The notes under the pieces: model-generated | What the model saw: only the letters and a program-made list of their open reading frames with translations | Database searches by the model: none | Told to the model about the DNA's origin: nothing | Program-made: the position numbers and the translations under genes | Assembly (NCBI GenBank): GCA_007120685.1 | Contig: SKNG01000362.1 | Location: 1 to 13,197, forward strand | Direction of reading: 5' to 3' | Source of the DNA: Paracoccaceae bacterium | GTDB taxonomy: Bacteria > Pseudomonadota > Alphaproteobacteria > Rhodobacterales > Rhodobacteraceae | DNA length: 13,197 nt | Part shown: one piece after another, positions 1-7,257 of the stretch | Layout: each line of letters opens with the position of its first letter | How positions within the stretch are numbered: position 1 is the stretch's first letter

Positions 1-2024
1 CGGGCCGCGCCCGGCGCATGAGCGGGGTTGATATCGACGTCACCGAATGGCGCCGCGCCGAAGAGCGGCTGGGCACCATCATGGAAGCCACCGCCATCGC
101 CACCTGGGAATACGACACCGCGATCCCCTTCGCCTTCATTGACGAGAACTATGCCCAGATGCTGGGCTATGCGCTGGACGACCTTTTGCCTTTCTCGATG
201 GAGAAATTCTTCAGCCTGTCGCACCCGGACGATCTGACGCACCTGGCCGAGCGGGCGCGGGTTAGCCATGAAAACGGTGTGGACAACCTGTCGAACGAGA
301 TGCGGCTGCGCCATCGCGACGGGCACTGGGTCTGGATCATGTGCAAGACGCGGGTGCTACGCTGGGGGCCGGACGGCACGCCCGCCGCAGCGACGGGCAT
401 CAACATCGACATCACCGAGACCAAGGAACGCGAAGCCGCGCTTTCCGGCGCCAAGGCGGCGCTGGAGGTCGCCCTTGCCGAGCGTCACACCGCCGAACAG
501 CGCTTGGCCGACATTGCCTCGGTCAGCGAGGACTGGTTCTGGGAGCTCGATACCCAGAACCGCTTCACCTATCTTTCCGAAGGGGCCGAGCGCGCCACGG
601 GCAAACCGGCATCGCAACTGATCGGGCGCAGCCTGGACGAACTGGGCCTGACCCTGCGCACGAAGGGGGATTGGGCCGAGCTGGTGAAGCGTTTCGTGGC
701 ACGGGAGAGCTTCAGCGAGTTCATCTACCGGGTGGACAGCCGGCACCGGGGCGAGCCGATCTGGCTGCGCATCAGCGGGGCCCCCTTCTTCGATGCGATG
801 GGCCGCTTTGCCGGCTATCGGGGCGCCGGCACCAATGTCACCCTATTAATGGCCGCTACCCGCCGCGCCGAAGCCGCGAACGAGGCGAAGTCGCGCTTCC
901 TGGCGACGATGAGCCATGAGTTGCGCACCCCCCTGACCGGCGTCATCGGCATGGCCGAGATTCTGTCCGAGACCGGCGTCACATCGGAACAGCGGCGAAT
1001 GATCGACACCATCCGCGATTCCGGCGAGGGGTTGCTGGCGGTGCTCAACGACGTGCTGGATCTGGCCAAGATCGAGGCCGGCAAGCTGGAGATCGTGCAG
1101 CGTCCCTTCAGCCCGTCCCGCCTTGCCGGGCGCATCGAGGCGCATTACCGCAACCGTGCCGAGGCCAAGGGGCTGGTGCTTCGTATCGAAACCGGGCCGG
1201 GATGCAGCAAGCAATGGCTGGCCGACCCGGACAGGCTACTGCAGATTCTGCACAATCTGGTCGGCAACGCGTTGAAATTCACCAGCCGGGGCGAGATTGC
1301 GGTCACCCTGTCGGTCGCTGGCGGCACCTTGTCGGTCACGGTCAGCGATACCGGTATCGGCATGAGCCGCGAACAGCTGACCCGCGTGCTTCAGCCCTTC
1401 GAACAGGCCGACAACCGCACCGCGCGGCGCTTTGGCGGCACCGGGCTGGGGCTGTCGATCACGCGGCGGCTGGTCGATCTGATGGCGGGCGAGATCACCA
1501 TCGACAGCGCACCGGAGCAGGGCACGCAGGTCCGGCTGCGGCTGCCCGTGCAGCCGGCGGCATCGCGCCCTGCTGCGGACAGCCCCGTGTTGCCGGCCAG
1601 CGGGTTTGCCGGGCTGCGGGTGCTGGTGGCCGATGACAACGCCACCAACCGGCTGATCCTGAAGCGCATGCTGGAAGGGCTGGAAATCGACGTCACGGTC
1701 TGCGACGACGGTCAGGCCGCGCTAGAGGCGTTCAGACCCGGTGACTTCGACCTGGTGATGCTGGACATTGCCATGCCCGGGCTGGACGGCGTCGCCGCCC
1801 TGAAGGGGATCCGCGAACGGGAAGCGGCGGCAGGGGCGCCCCCCACCCGGGCGCTGGCGGTCACGGCCAACGCCATGCGCCATCAGGTGGAAGAGTATCT
1901 GGCCGCCGGCTTTTCCGGCCATCTGGCAAAACCCTTCCGCAAGGCCAGGCTGGCGGAAGCGATCGCCCAGCCGTTCCGGCCCGAAAACGAAGAGCCAGCC
2001 AAGTCACGCTCCAAGGCCGGATGA
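1..2024 (+). CDS. Hybrid sensor histidine kinase, PAS-PAS-HisKA-HATPase-REC (5' truncated by window edge)
   Basis: The frame is open to the left edge. The first Met codon (position 18) falls inside a PAC-like motif (SGVDIDVTE), so the true start and at least one more PAS domain lie upstream. Residues are counted from that Met. A PAS domain spans about 17-135, ending in a second PAC motif (GINIDITET). A short coiled linker (about 136-165) leads to another PAS domain (about 165-275). HisKA carries SHELRTPL with the phospho-accepting His300. The ATPase domain shows the N box (Asn417), G1 DTGIGM (444-449) and G2 GGTGLGLS (473-480). A receiver domain fills about 532-650, with acidic pair Asp539/Asp540, phospho-acceptor Asp583 and Lys638. 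No Hpt domain or output domain follows, so phosphate probably passes to a separate Hpt protein or regulator. No membrane segment is visible in this part. PAS ligand and target are unknown. The gene is convergent with the sox cluster, with 72 bp between stops. The class assignment is firm; the role is not known. Confidence 0.95.
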   Translation, partial: GRARRMSGVDIDVTEWRRAEERLGTIMEATAIATWEYDTAIPFAFIDENYAQMLGYALDDLLPFSMEKFFSLSHPDDLTHLAERARVSHENGVDNLSNEMRLRHRDGHWVWIMCKTRVLRWGPDGTPAAATGINIDITETKEREAALSGAKAALEVALAERHTAEQRLADIASVSEDWFWELDTQNRFTYLSEGAERATGKPASQLIGRSLDELGLTLRTKGDWAELVKRFVARESFSEFIYRVDSRHRGEPIWLRISGAPFFDAMGRFAGYRGAGTNVTLLMAATRRAEAANEAKSRFLATMSHELRTPLTGVIGMAEILSETGVTSEQRRMIDTIRDSGEGLLAVLNDVLDLAKIEAGKLEIVQRPFSPSRLAGRIEAHYRNRAEAKGLVLRIETGPGCSKQWLADPDRLLQILHNLVGNALKFTSRGEIAVTLSVAGGTLSVTVSDTGIGMSREQLTRVLQPFEQADNRTARRFGGTGLGLSITRRLVDLMAGEITIDSAPEQGTQVRLRLPVQPAASRPAADSPVLPASGFAGLRVLVADDNATNRLILKRMLEGLEIDVTVCDDGQAALEAFRPGDFDLVMLDIAMPGLDGVAALKGIREREAAAGAPPTRALAVTANAMRHQVEEYLAAGFSGHLAKPFRKARLAEAIAQPFRPENEEPAKSRSKAG

Positions 2025-2030
2025 CCGGCC
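2015..2030 (+). terminator. Hairpin straddling the kinase stop codon
   Basis: GGCCGG - ATGA - CCGGCC is a perfect 6-bp stem with a 4-nt loop that contains most of the kinase TGA stop codon (2022-2024). It has no T-tract on either strand. It may be a weak or Rho-assisted terminator in the convergent gap, or chance in GC-rich DNA. Confidence 0.3.
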
Positions 2031-2035
2031 TGCAC

Positions 2036-2061
2036 GCCCTGCCAGACCGCCCTGCCAGACC
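2036..2061. repeat. Two perfect tandem copies of a 13-bp unit in the convergent gap
   Basis: The unit GCCCTGCCAGACC occurs at 2036-2048 and again immediately at 2049-2061 without mismatch. It lies between the stop codons of the histidine kinase and soxG. It is most likely a local slippage duplication. No protein-binding role can be read from it. Confidence 0.7.
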
Positions 2062-2096
2062 GGGTGCGCCCGTTCCCTCCGTAAGGCAGCCGTGCG

Positions 2097-2654
2097 TCAG
2101 CCGCGCGCTGCCGTGGCGCGCATCGCGCGGCCAAGCTCGTGCACCGCGCTGCCGGCCATGGAGCGATAGGTCGTGATCTCGAAGGCATCGGACGCCGCGC
2201 GGATCAGCAACAGCGGCATATGCCCCAGGAGCGAGCGCACCACCCGGCCTTGCGGAAAAGACCCCGCGCGCAAGTCCAGCGGCACCAGCCGCGCCAGCAC
2301 CGCTTCGGCGCCTGTGCCCTGCAGCAGGAATCGCGCCCAGCCATCGGCCTGATCGGTCAGTGACGCGTGTTCGGCCAGCCCATCGGGCGGGGCGGCGTCG
2401 AACAGAAACGCCTGTTCGCGCCCCGCCCAGACGATGCGCGCGCCCTGTGCCGAGAGCCCCTGCCCCGGCGCCGGAAAGGCCAGGCCCAGCGCCGCCAGCG
2501 CCGCCGAACAGGCCGCCACCCGTCCCGGATAGGGCGCGATCAGCGAGGCCGTCGCGACGGGCTGCGCCGTCAGCCGGCAATCGCCGTGGCGCAGCGGCAG
2601 GCCCAGCCCGTCGGCGCCCCCCGTTACGGTCAAGGTCACGCTCGGGTCAGCCAC
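2097..2654 (-). CDS. soxG: Sarcosine oxidase subunit gamma
   Basis: This is the small gamma subunit of heterotetrameric (TSOX-type) sarcosine oxidase. It is 185 aa, close to the family's usual 180-200, with no signal peptide, membrane segment or catalytic motif. In known TSOX structures gamma packs against alpha and has a fold related to part of the folate-binding (GcvT-like) domain; it binds no flavin. The sequence is Ala/Gly/Leu-rich, so the assignment rests on size and position as well as on sequence (for example the stretch RSLLGHMPLLLIR). The start is GTG at 2654: an AAGGGAGGG Shine-Dalgarno lies 6 nt upstream (2661-2669). The start overlaps the end of soxA by 8 bp (GTGGCTGA), implying translational coupling. 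It is the last gene of the sox cluster and faces the kinase gene tail to tail. Confidence 0.88.
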   Translation of the reverse strand: MADPSVTLTVTGGADGLGLPLRHGDCRLTAQPVATASLIAPYPGRVAACSAALAALGLAFPAPGQGLSAQGARIVWAGREQAFLFDAAPPDGLAEHASLTDQADGWARFLLQGTGAEAVLARLVPLDLRAGSFPQGRVVRSLLGHMPLLLIRAASDAFEITTYRSMAGSAVHELGRAMRATAARG

Positions 2655-5592
2655 GCATCGCCCTCCCTTCCGGGTCCAGGAACACCGGGTCGCAGACCCG
2701 CGCCATCAGCTTGCGCCCGCGCAGCGCATCGTGGATGCGCACGACCTCGCCATGCCGCGCACGGCCCCCGGCCAGGAAGCCCAGCGCCAGCCAGCCTTGC
2801 AGCGTCGGCGAATACCCGGCCGAGGTGACATGCCCCTGCCAACTCGCCGCCCGTGCCGGTGCCTCGGCGGTATAAAGCGGCGCGCCGGCGTCGATGGCAT
2901 CGGACGGGTCAACCGGCCTCAGCCCCACCAGTTGCCCGCGCCCGTCCTCCATCAGCCCCGGGCGTTCGCTTGCCGGCTTGCCGATGCAGTCCTTGGCCGC
3001 ACTGACCATGCGCTGCATGCCCAGGTCAAAGGCCGTCACCCGCCCGTCTATTTCGGCATGGGTGATGAAACCCTTCTCGATGCGCATGACATTCAGCGCC
3101 TCCATCCCGTAGGCGCCGCCCCCCAGCGCCTCGGCCCCTTCCACCAGCCGCGCGAAAAGCGCCGCGCCGTAACGCGCCGGCACCGCCACCTCATAGCCCA
3201 GCGCGCCGGAGAAGGAGATGCGGAAGAGCCGCCCCCGCACCCCCGCCATGCTCACCGGCTGGCAGGCCATGAAGGGCAGGCTTTCGGCGCTAACCGGCTG
3301 ATCCAGCAAAGTGTTCAGCAGATCCCGCGCTTTCGGCCCGGCCAGGGCGAATTGCGCCCAGTGTTCGGTGACCGAGGCGAAGCGCAGCGCCCAGTCGGCA
3401 CAGAACCCCTGCTGCACGAAATCCATGTGCCGCATCACCTGACCGGCGGCGGCGGTGGTGGTGGTGACCAGGAAATGCCCCTCGCCCAGCCGCGCGCAGG
3501 TGCCGTCATCCATGACATGCCCGTCCTCGCGCAGCATCAGCCCGTAGCGGATGCGGCCCGGCTTCAGGCTGGACATGCGGCCGGTGTAGAGGAAATCGAG
3601 ATATCGCCCCGCATCCGGCCCTTGCACGTCGATCTTGCCCAGGGTGGAGACATCGCAAACCCCCACCGCGCCGCGCACCATGGTCACCTCGCGGTCGCAA
3701 CTTTCGCGCCATGTCGTCTCGCCCGCGCGGGGGAAATAGCTGGGCCGATACCACAGCCCGGCCTCGATCATCGGCGCCCCCATGGCGCGGGTCTGCGCAT
3801 CCGATGTCAGGCGGCGTTCCGGCGCGAAGCCCTTGCCGCGCGCACCCGCCCCCAACGCGGCGATGGAGACGGGCACGAAGGGCGGACGGAACGTGGTGGT
3901 GCCGGTCTCCGGGATCGACTGGCCGGTGGCATCGGCCAGCACCGCCAGCGCGGCGGTGTTGGAGTTCTTGCCCTGATCCGGCGCCATGCCCTGCGTCGTG
4001 TAGCGCTTCATATGCTCGACGCTGGCAAAGCCTTCCAGCGCGGCTTGTGCGACATCCTTGGTGGTGACATCGTTGGCAAAATCGAGCCAGGCCCGCCCCC
4101 TGGCATCGACCGCCCAGAAGGGGGCGATGCCATAGGGCGCATCTTCGGCCGCGGGCGGAGTGACCTCCGGCGCGGCCATATCCATGGCGGCCAGCGCCTC
4201 GCCCGCCGCCCGCGCCCCGTCGTCGAGGCACTGGGAGGTCGAAAACCGCCCAGCCGCCGCCCCTGCGGCCGTCAACCCCCGCACCATCCCCTCTCGCGGG
4301 ACGAAACCGGCGATCCGGTCATCCCATTGGGGCCGGCCGTTCATATGGCAGGCCAGGTGCAGCGTCGGGTTCCAGCCGCCCGAGAGGCCCAGCACATCGG
4401 CCTGAACCTCGCTGAGCCCGCCGGCATGGCGCACCTGAACGGTATGCAGCCCCATCCGGCCCCGCGTGCCCACCACCTGCGCGGCGCGGTAGACCGGGAA
4501 TTCCTCCAGCACGGCCGCCTCGGGGCGCGGGTCGACACAGGCCGCCACCTCGATCCCCGCCGCCGTCAGCGCCCGCGCTGCGGACAGGGCGCTGTCATTG
4601 TTGCCGAAAATCACCACCCGCCGCCCCGGCGCCACTCCCCAGCGGTTGACATAGGCCGGGATCGCCCCGGCCAGCATCACCCCCGGCCGGTCATTGCCCG
4701 GATGCGCGATCGGCCGTTCCAGAGCGCCCGTGGCCATGACCGCGCGCTTCGCCACGATCCGCCAGAAACACTCGCGCGGCAGGTCGCCCGGGTCGGCCAG
4801 ATGCAGCCCCACCCGCTCCAGCGCGCCGTAAGTGCCGCCGTCATGGGCGCCGGTGACGGTGGTTCGGGTCATCACCCGCACATTCGGCAGCGCCGCCAGT
4901 TCGGCCCGGACGCCCGCCAGCCAGTCCCGCGCCCCCTGCCCGCCGATTTCCGGCAGATCAGCCAGCAGCCGGCCGCCGAGCTGCGTGTCAGCCTCGGCCA
5001 GGATCACATCCGCGCCGGCCCGGCCCGCACGCAGCGCCGCCATCAGCCCCGCAGGGCCGGCGCCGATAACCAGAAGGTCGCAGAAGGCATAGGCCTTCTC
5101 GTATTCCCCCTCATCCGCCCGGCCCGAAAGACTGCCCAAGCCCGCCGCGCGGCGGATGAGCGGCTCATAGACCCGTTCCCAGAATTGCCGCGGCCACATG
5201 AAGGTCTTGTAATAGAACCCCGCGCCCAGAAACGGATGCAGGAAATCATTCACCGCCAGCGCGTCAAAGCTCAGGCCGGGCCAACGGTTCTGGCTGCGCG
5301 CCTGCAGGCCGCCGTAAAGCTCCTGCACCGTGGCGCGGACATTCGGCGTCTGCTGCGGGCCCTCGATGACTTCCACCAGCGCATTGGGTTCCTCGGCGCC
5401 GGCCGTCATCACCCCGCGCGGGCGGTGATACTTGAAGGACCGCCCCACCACCCGCACCCCGGCAGCCATCAGCGCCGAGGCCAGCGTGTCGCCGGCAAAC
5501 CCCTCCATGTCCCGCCCGTCAAAGCGAAACCTAAGGGGCCGCGCTCGGTCGATCTCCGCCCCCCGCCCCGGGATACGCCAGCCGCCGCTCAT
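2647..5592 (-). CDS. soxA: Sarcosine oxidase subunit alpha
   Basis: This is the large alpha subunit of TSOX, 981 aa, near the family's usual length. An N-terminal domain (about 15-100, with GDTLASALMAAG and RSFKYHRPRG) is HcnA/2Fe-2S-like in fold but lacks the cluster cysteines, as is normal for SoxA. An FAD/NAD Rossmann domain follows with GAGPAG at 177-182, ATGALERP at about 287-294 and a second nucleotide-binding segment VVIFGNNDSA at 326-335. The C-terminal 380 residues form a GcvT-like tetrahydrofolate domain (about 600-870, including GYEVAVP at 799-805 and YGMEALNVMRIEKGF at 828-842) plus the GcvT C-terminal barrel. In the known enzyme alpha binds NAD+ and hosts the folate site that captures the iminium intermediate as 5,10-methylene-THF. 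The frame is open 28 codons further upstream (to 5676), but the start chosen is ATG 5592. It overlaps the soxD stop as ATGA and has GAGGGG 5 nt upstream. No frameshift or missing domain is seen. Confidence 0.96.
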   Translation of the reverse strand: MSGGWRIPGRGAEIDRARPLRFRFDGRDMEGFAGDTLASALMAAGVRVVGRSFKYHRPRGVMTAGAEEPNALVEVIEGPQQTPNVRATVQELYGGLQARSQNRWPGLSFDALAVNDFLHPFLGAGFYYKTFMWPRQFWERVYEPLIRRAAGLGSLSGRADEGEYEKAYAFCDLLVIGAGPAGLMAALRAGRAGADVILAEADTQLGGRLLADLPEIGGQGARDWLAGVRAELAALPNVRVMTRTTVTGAHDGGTYGALERVGLHLADPGDLPRECFWRIVAKRAVMATGALERPIAHPGNDRPGVMLAGAIPAYVNRWGVAPGRRVVIFGNNDSALSAARALTAAGIEVAACVDPRPEAAVLEEFPVYRAAQVVGTRGRMGLHTVQVRHAGGLSEVQADVLGLSGGWNPTLHLACHMNGRPQWDDRIAGFVPREGMVRGLTAAGAAAGRFSTSQCLDDGARAAGEALAAMDMAAPEVTPPAAEDAPYGIAPFWAVDARGRAWLDFANDVTTKDVAQAALEGFASVEHMKRYTTQGMAPDQGKNSNTAALAVLADATGQSIPETGTTTFRPPFVPVSIAALGAGARGKGFAPERRLTSDAQTRAMGAPMIEAGLWYRPSYFPRAGETTWRESCDREVTMVRGAVGVCDVSTLGKIDVQGPDAGRYLDFLYTGRMSSLKPGRIRYGLMLREDGHVMDDGTCARLGEGHFLVTTTTAAAGQVMRHMDFVQQGFCADWALRFASVTEHWAQFALAGPKARDLLNTLLDQPVSAESLPFMACQPVSMAGVRGRLFRISFSGALGYEVAVPARYGAALFARLVEGAEALGGGAYGMEALNVMRIEKGFITHAEIDGRVTAFDLGMQRMVSAAKDCIGKPASERPGLMEDGRGQLVGLRPVDPSDAIDAGAPLYTAEAPARAASWQGHVTSAGYSPTLQGWLALGFLAGGRARHGEVVRIHDALRGRKLMARVCDPVFLDPEGRAMRG

Positions 5593-5837
5593 GCCAGCCC
5601 CTCGCCGCCCGCAACGGCATGGGTCACGGTGTCGCGCGCCACCACCACCCAGCTGCCGCAGGGGTCGTGATACCACAGATCACGCGTCGGCCCCGCCGGG
5701 TTCTCGCGGTTATGCAGATAGTCGTCCCAGGCCTCGGCCCCCGCATCCGGCGCGGGGCGGTGCAGGAAGGTCTCATGCCCGTAATAGGTAAATTCGCGCC
5801 GGTCGCGCCAGCCGCAGCAGGGGCAGGGAATGCGCAT
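5589..5837 (-). CDS. soxD: Sarcosine oxidase subunit delta
   Basis: This is the small zinc-binding delta subunit of TSOX, 82 aa, slightly short against the usual 85-100. The N-terminal motif PCPCCGWRDRREF supplies Cys5 and Cys8 (with an extra Cys7). The segment WYHDPCGSWVVVARDT supplies His57 and Cys60. Together these correspond to the family's Cys2-His-Cys zinc site. The family role is structural, binding alpha; no catalysis is known. The gene lies 16 bp after soxB, and its TGA overlaps the soxA ATG (ATGA), so it is very probably translated in a coupled way. A G-rich stretch (GGGGGG) sits about 8 nt before the ATG. The end of the protein (HAVAGGEGLA) is shorter than homologues I recall, which continue a few residues further. 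The assignment is secure from motif plus position between soxB and soxA. Confidence 0.95.
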   Translation of the reverse strand: MRIPCPCCGWRDRREFTYYGHETFLHRPAPDAGAEAWDDYLHNRENPAGPTRDLWYHDPCGSWVVVARDTVTHAVAGGEGLA

Positions 5838-5853
5838 CGCCTATACCCCCCGG

Positions 5854-7107
5854 TCAGTGCAGATTGTGCTGGGCACCCGTGCCCTCCTCATCCATCAGGC
5901 CGCGCCCGGTGCGGAACCGGTCCAGCCGGAAATGGGCCGCGTCGTGCCAGGGCTGGCCCGTCGCCATCAGATGCGCCATCGACCAGCCGGATGCCGGCAC
6001 GGCCTTGAACCCCCCGTAATTCCAGCCGCAATTCACGTAAAGCCCCTCAACACCCGTGCGGTCGATGACGGGCGAGCCATCGGGCGACATGTCCATGATC
6101 CCGCCCCAACTGCGCAACACCTTCGCCCGCCCGATCATCGGCATCAGCGTCATGCCGGCCTCCATCACATGCTCGACCATCGGCAGATTGCCCCGCGCGG
6201 CGTAGGAGGCGTAGAAATCCAGATCGCCGCCGAACACCAGCCCGCCCTTGTCTGACTGGCTGATGTAGAAATGCCCCATACCGAAGCTGACGACGTGGTC
6301 CAGCGCCGGCTTCAGCCCCTCGGTGACGAAGGCCTGCAACACATGGCTCTCTATCGGCAGCCGCATACCGGCCATCGCCGCCACCTGGCTGGACCGGCCG
6401 GCCACCACAATCCCCACCTTCGGCGCCCAGATCGCCCCGCGTGTGGTCTGCACGCCCTTCACCCGGCCGTCGCGGATGTCGATCCCCGTCACCTCGCAAT
6501 TCTCGATCAGATCGACACCCCGCGCATCGGCCGCCCGCGCATAGCCCCAGGCCACGGCATCATGGCGCGCGGTGCCCCCGCGCGGATGGTACAGCCCACC
6601 GTAGATGGGAAACCGCGCCTGCTCGTAATCCAGCCGGGGCAGCATCCGCCGCACCCCTTCGCGGTCCAGCAGCACGGCATCGTCGCCCTGCGCGCGCATC
6701 ATGTTGCCGCGCCGGGCGAAGGCATCGCGCTGGCCGTCGGAATGAAAGAGGTTGATCAGCCCGCGCTGCGAATGCATCACGTTGTAGTTCAATTCCCGCT
6801 CCATCCCTTCCCACAGCTTCAGCGAGAAGGAATAGAATTCGGAATTGCCCGGCAGAAAATAATTCGCCCGCACGATGGTGGTGTTGCGCCCGATATTGCC
6901 GCCGCCCAGCCAGCCCTTTTCCAGCACGGCGACATTGGTCAGGCCATGGTTTCGGGCCAGGTAATAGGCCGTGGCCAGCCCGTGCCCGCCACCCCCGATG
7001 ATGATGGCATCATAGCCGGGGCGCGGCGCGGGCTTGCGCCATGCCGGCCGCCAGCCGCGATTGCCCCGCAACCCTTCTGCAAGAACCCGAAGCCCCGAAT
7101 AGCGCAT
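5854..7107 (-). CDS. soxB: Sarcosine oxidase subunit beta
   Basis: This is the catalytic flavoprotein beta subunit of TSOX, 417 aa. It belongs to the DAO/MSOX family and oxidises the N-methyl group of sarcosine, passing electrons from FAD to covalent FMN and then O2, giving H2O2. A Rossmann FAD motif, DAIIIGGGGHG, lies at 33-43, followed by VLEKGWLGGGNIGRNTT at 61-77. His182 in RHDAVAWG aligns, from memory of the Corynebacterium enzyme, with the His that carries 8-alpha-linked FMN. SWGGIMD and the C-terminal NCGWNYGGFK are typical of the family, as is the tail GAQHNLH. The start chosen is ATG 7107, because MRYSGLRVLAEGLRGNRGW matches the conserved SoxB N-terminus; GAGGG lies a few nt upstream. 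The open frame continues to an ATG at 7197, but that extension lies in the intergenic repeat. It is the first gene of soxBDAG. No clear sigma-70 promoter was recognised in the 150 bp upstream. Confidence 0.96.
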   Translation of the reverse strand: MRYSGLRVLAEGLRGNRGWRPAWRKPAPRPGYDAIIIGGGGHGLATAYYLARNHGLTNVAVLEKGWLGGGNIGRNTTIVRANYFLPGNSEFYSFSLKLWEGMERELNYNVMHSQRGLINLFHSDGQRDAFARRGNMMRAQGDDAVLLDREGVRRMLPRLDYEQARFPIYGGLYHPRGGTARHDAVAWGYARAADARGVDLIENCEVTGIDIRDGRVKGVQTTRGAIWAPKVGIVVAGRSSQVAAMAGMRLPIESHVLQAFVTEGLKPALDHVVSFGMGHFYISQSDKGGLVFGGDLDFYASYAARGNLPMVEHVMEAGMTLMPMIGRAKVLRSWGGIMDMSPDGSPVIDRTGVEGLYVNCGWNYGGFKAVPASGWSMAHLMATGQPWHDAAHFRLDRFRTGRGLMDEEGTGAQHNLH

Positions 7108-7184
7108 GCCACCCTCGCCTGCCCGTCGCGCCATCAAAACCCCCCGCAGCGCCGTCGGCAAGCCCCGAAAAGCCCCTACCCCCT

Positions 7185-7210
7185 CTTTGCTCTTCAAATA
7201 TCCCAGGGGG
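7185..7210 (-). repeat. Copy 1 of an inverted intergenic repeat
   Basis: Read on the minus strand this is CCCCC followed by TGGGATATTTGAAGAGCAAA and a final G. The 21-bp part (7185-7205) is identical to 9407-9427 in the opposite orientation. It lies between the fused ATPase gene and soxB, next to hairpins at 7214-7227 and 7230-7246. It resembles an intergenic repeat type I recall from many Rhodobacterales genomes (a C-run, an A/T-rich core ending in AAGA..AAAG, beside a GC hairpin). It contributes the codons MKSKEG if the sox frame is extended too far upstream. Confidence 0.8.
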
Positions 7211-7213
7211 TGA

Positions 7214-7246
7214 GCCGCGACAGCGGCGAGGGGGGCAGCGCCCCCC
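7214..7246 (-). terminator. Double GC hairpin after the ABC transporter ATPase gene
   Basis: There are two adjacent perfect stem-loops: GCCGC-GACA-GCGGC (7214-7227) and GGGGGGC-AGC-GCCCCCC (7230-7246). The stronger one begins 11 nt after the ATPase TAG stop. No U-run follows, so this is a terminator-like or RNA-stabilising structure rather than a canonical intrinsic terminator. If it terminates, soxB needs its own promoter in the 100 bp that remain. Confidence 0.5.
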
Positions 7247-7257
7247 TGCCCCGCGCC

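Noticed and set aside
2731..5670. A 979-codon open frame on the plus strand
   Set aside because: It lies wholly antisense to soxA. Its translation is rich in Arg, His, Pro and Gln with no recognisable domain, the usual product of GC-rich codon bias opposite a real gene.
5593..5676. A 28-residue N-terminal extension of SoxA
   Set aside because: It overlaps soxD deeply and reads as Arg/Gly/Cys-rich out-of-frame sequence. ATG 5592 has a good ribosome binding site and the ATGA overlap.
7108..7197. A 30-residue N-terminal extension of SoxB
   Set aside because: The extension is encoded by the intergenic repeat and its flank, and the conserved SoxB N-terminus begins at ATG 7107.
7140..7210. A sigma-70 promoter before soxB (AT-rich TATTTGAA as a -10)
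   Set aside because: The AT-rich stretch is the core of the repeat found also at 9407-9427, and no convincing -35 element is spaced from it.
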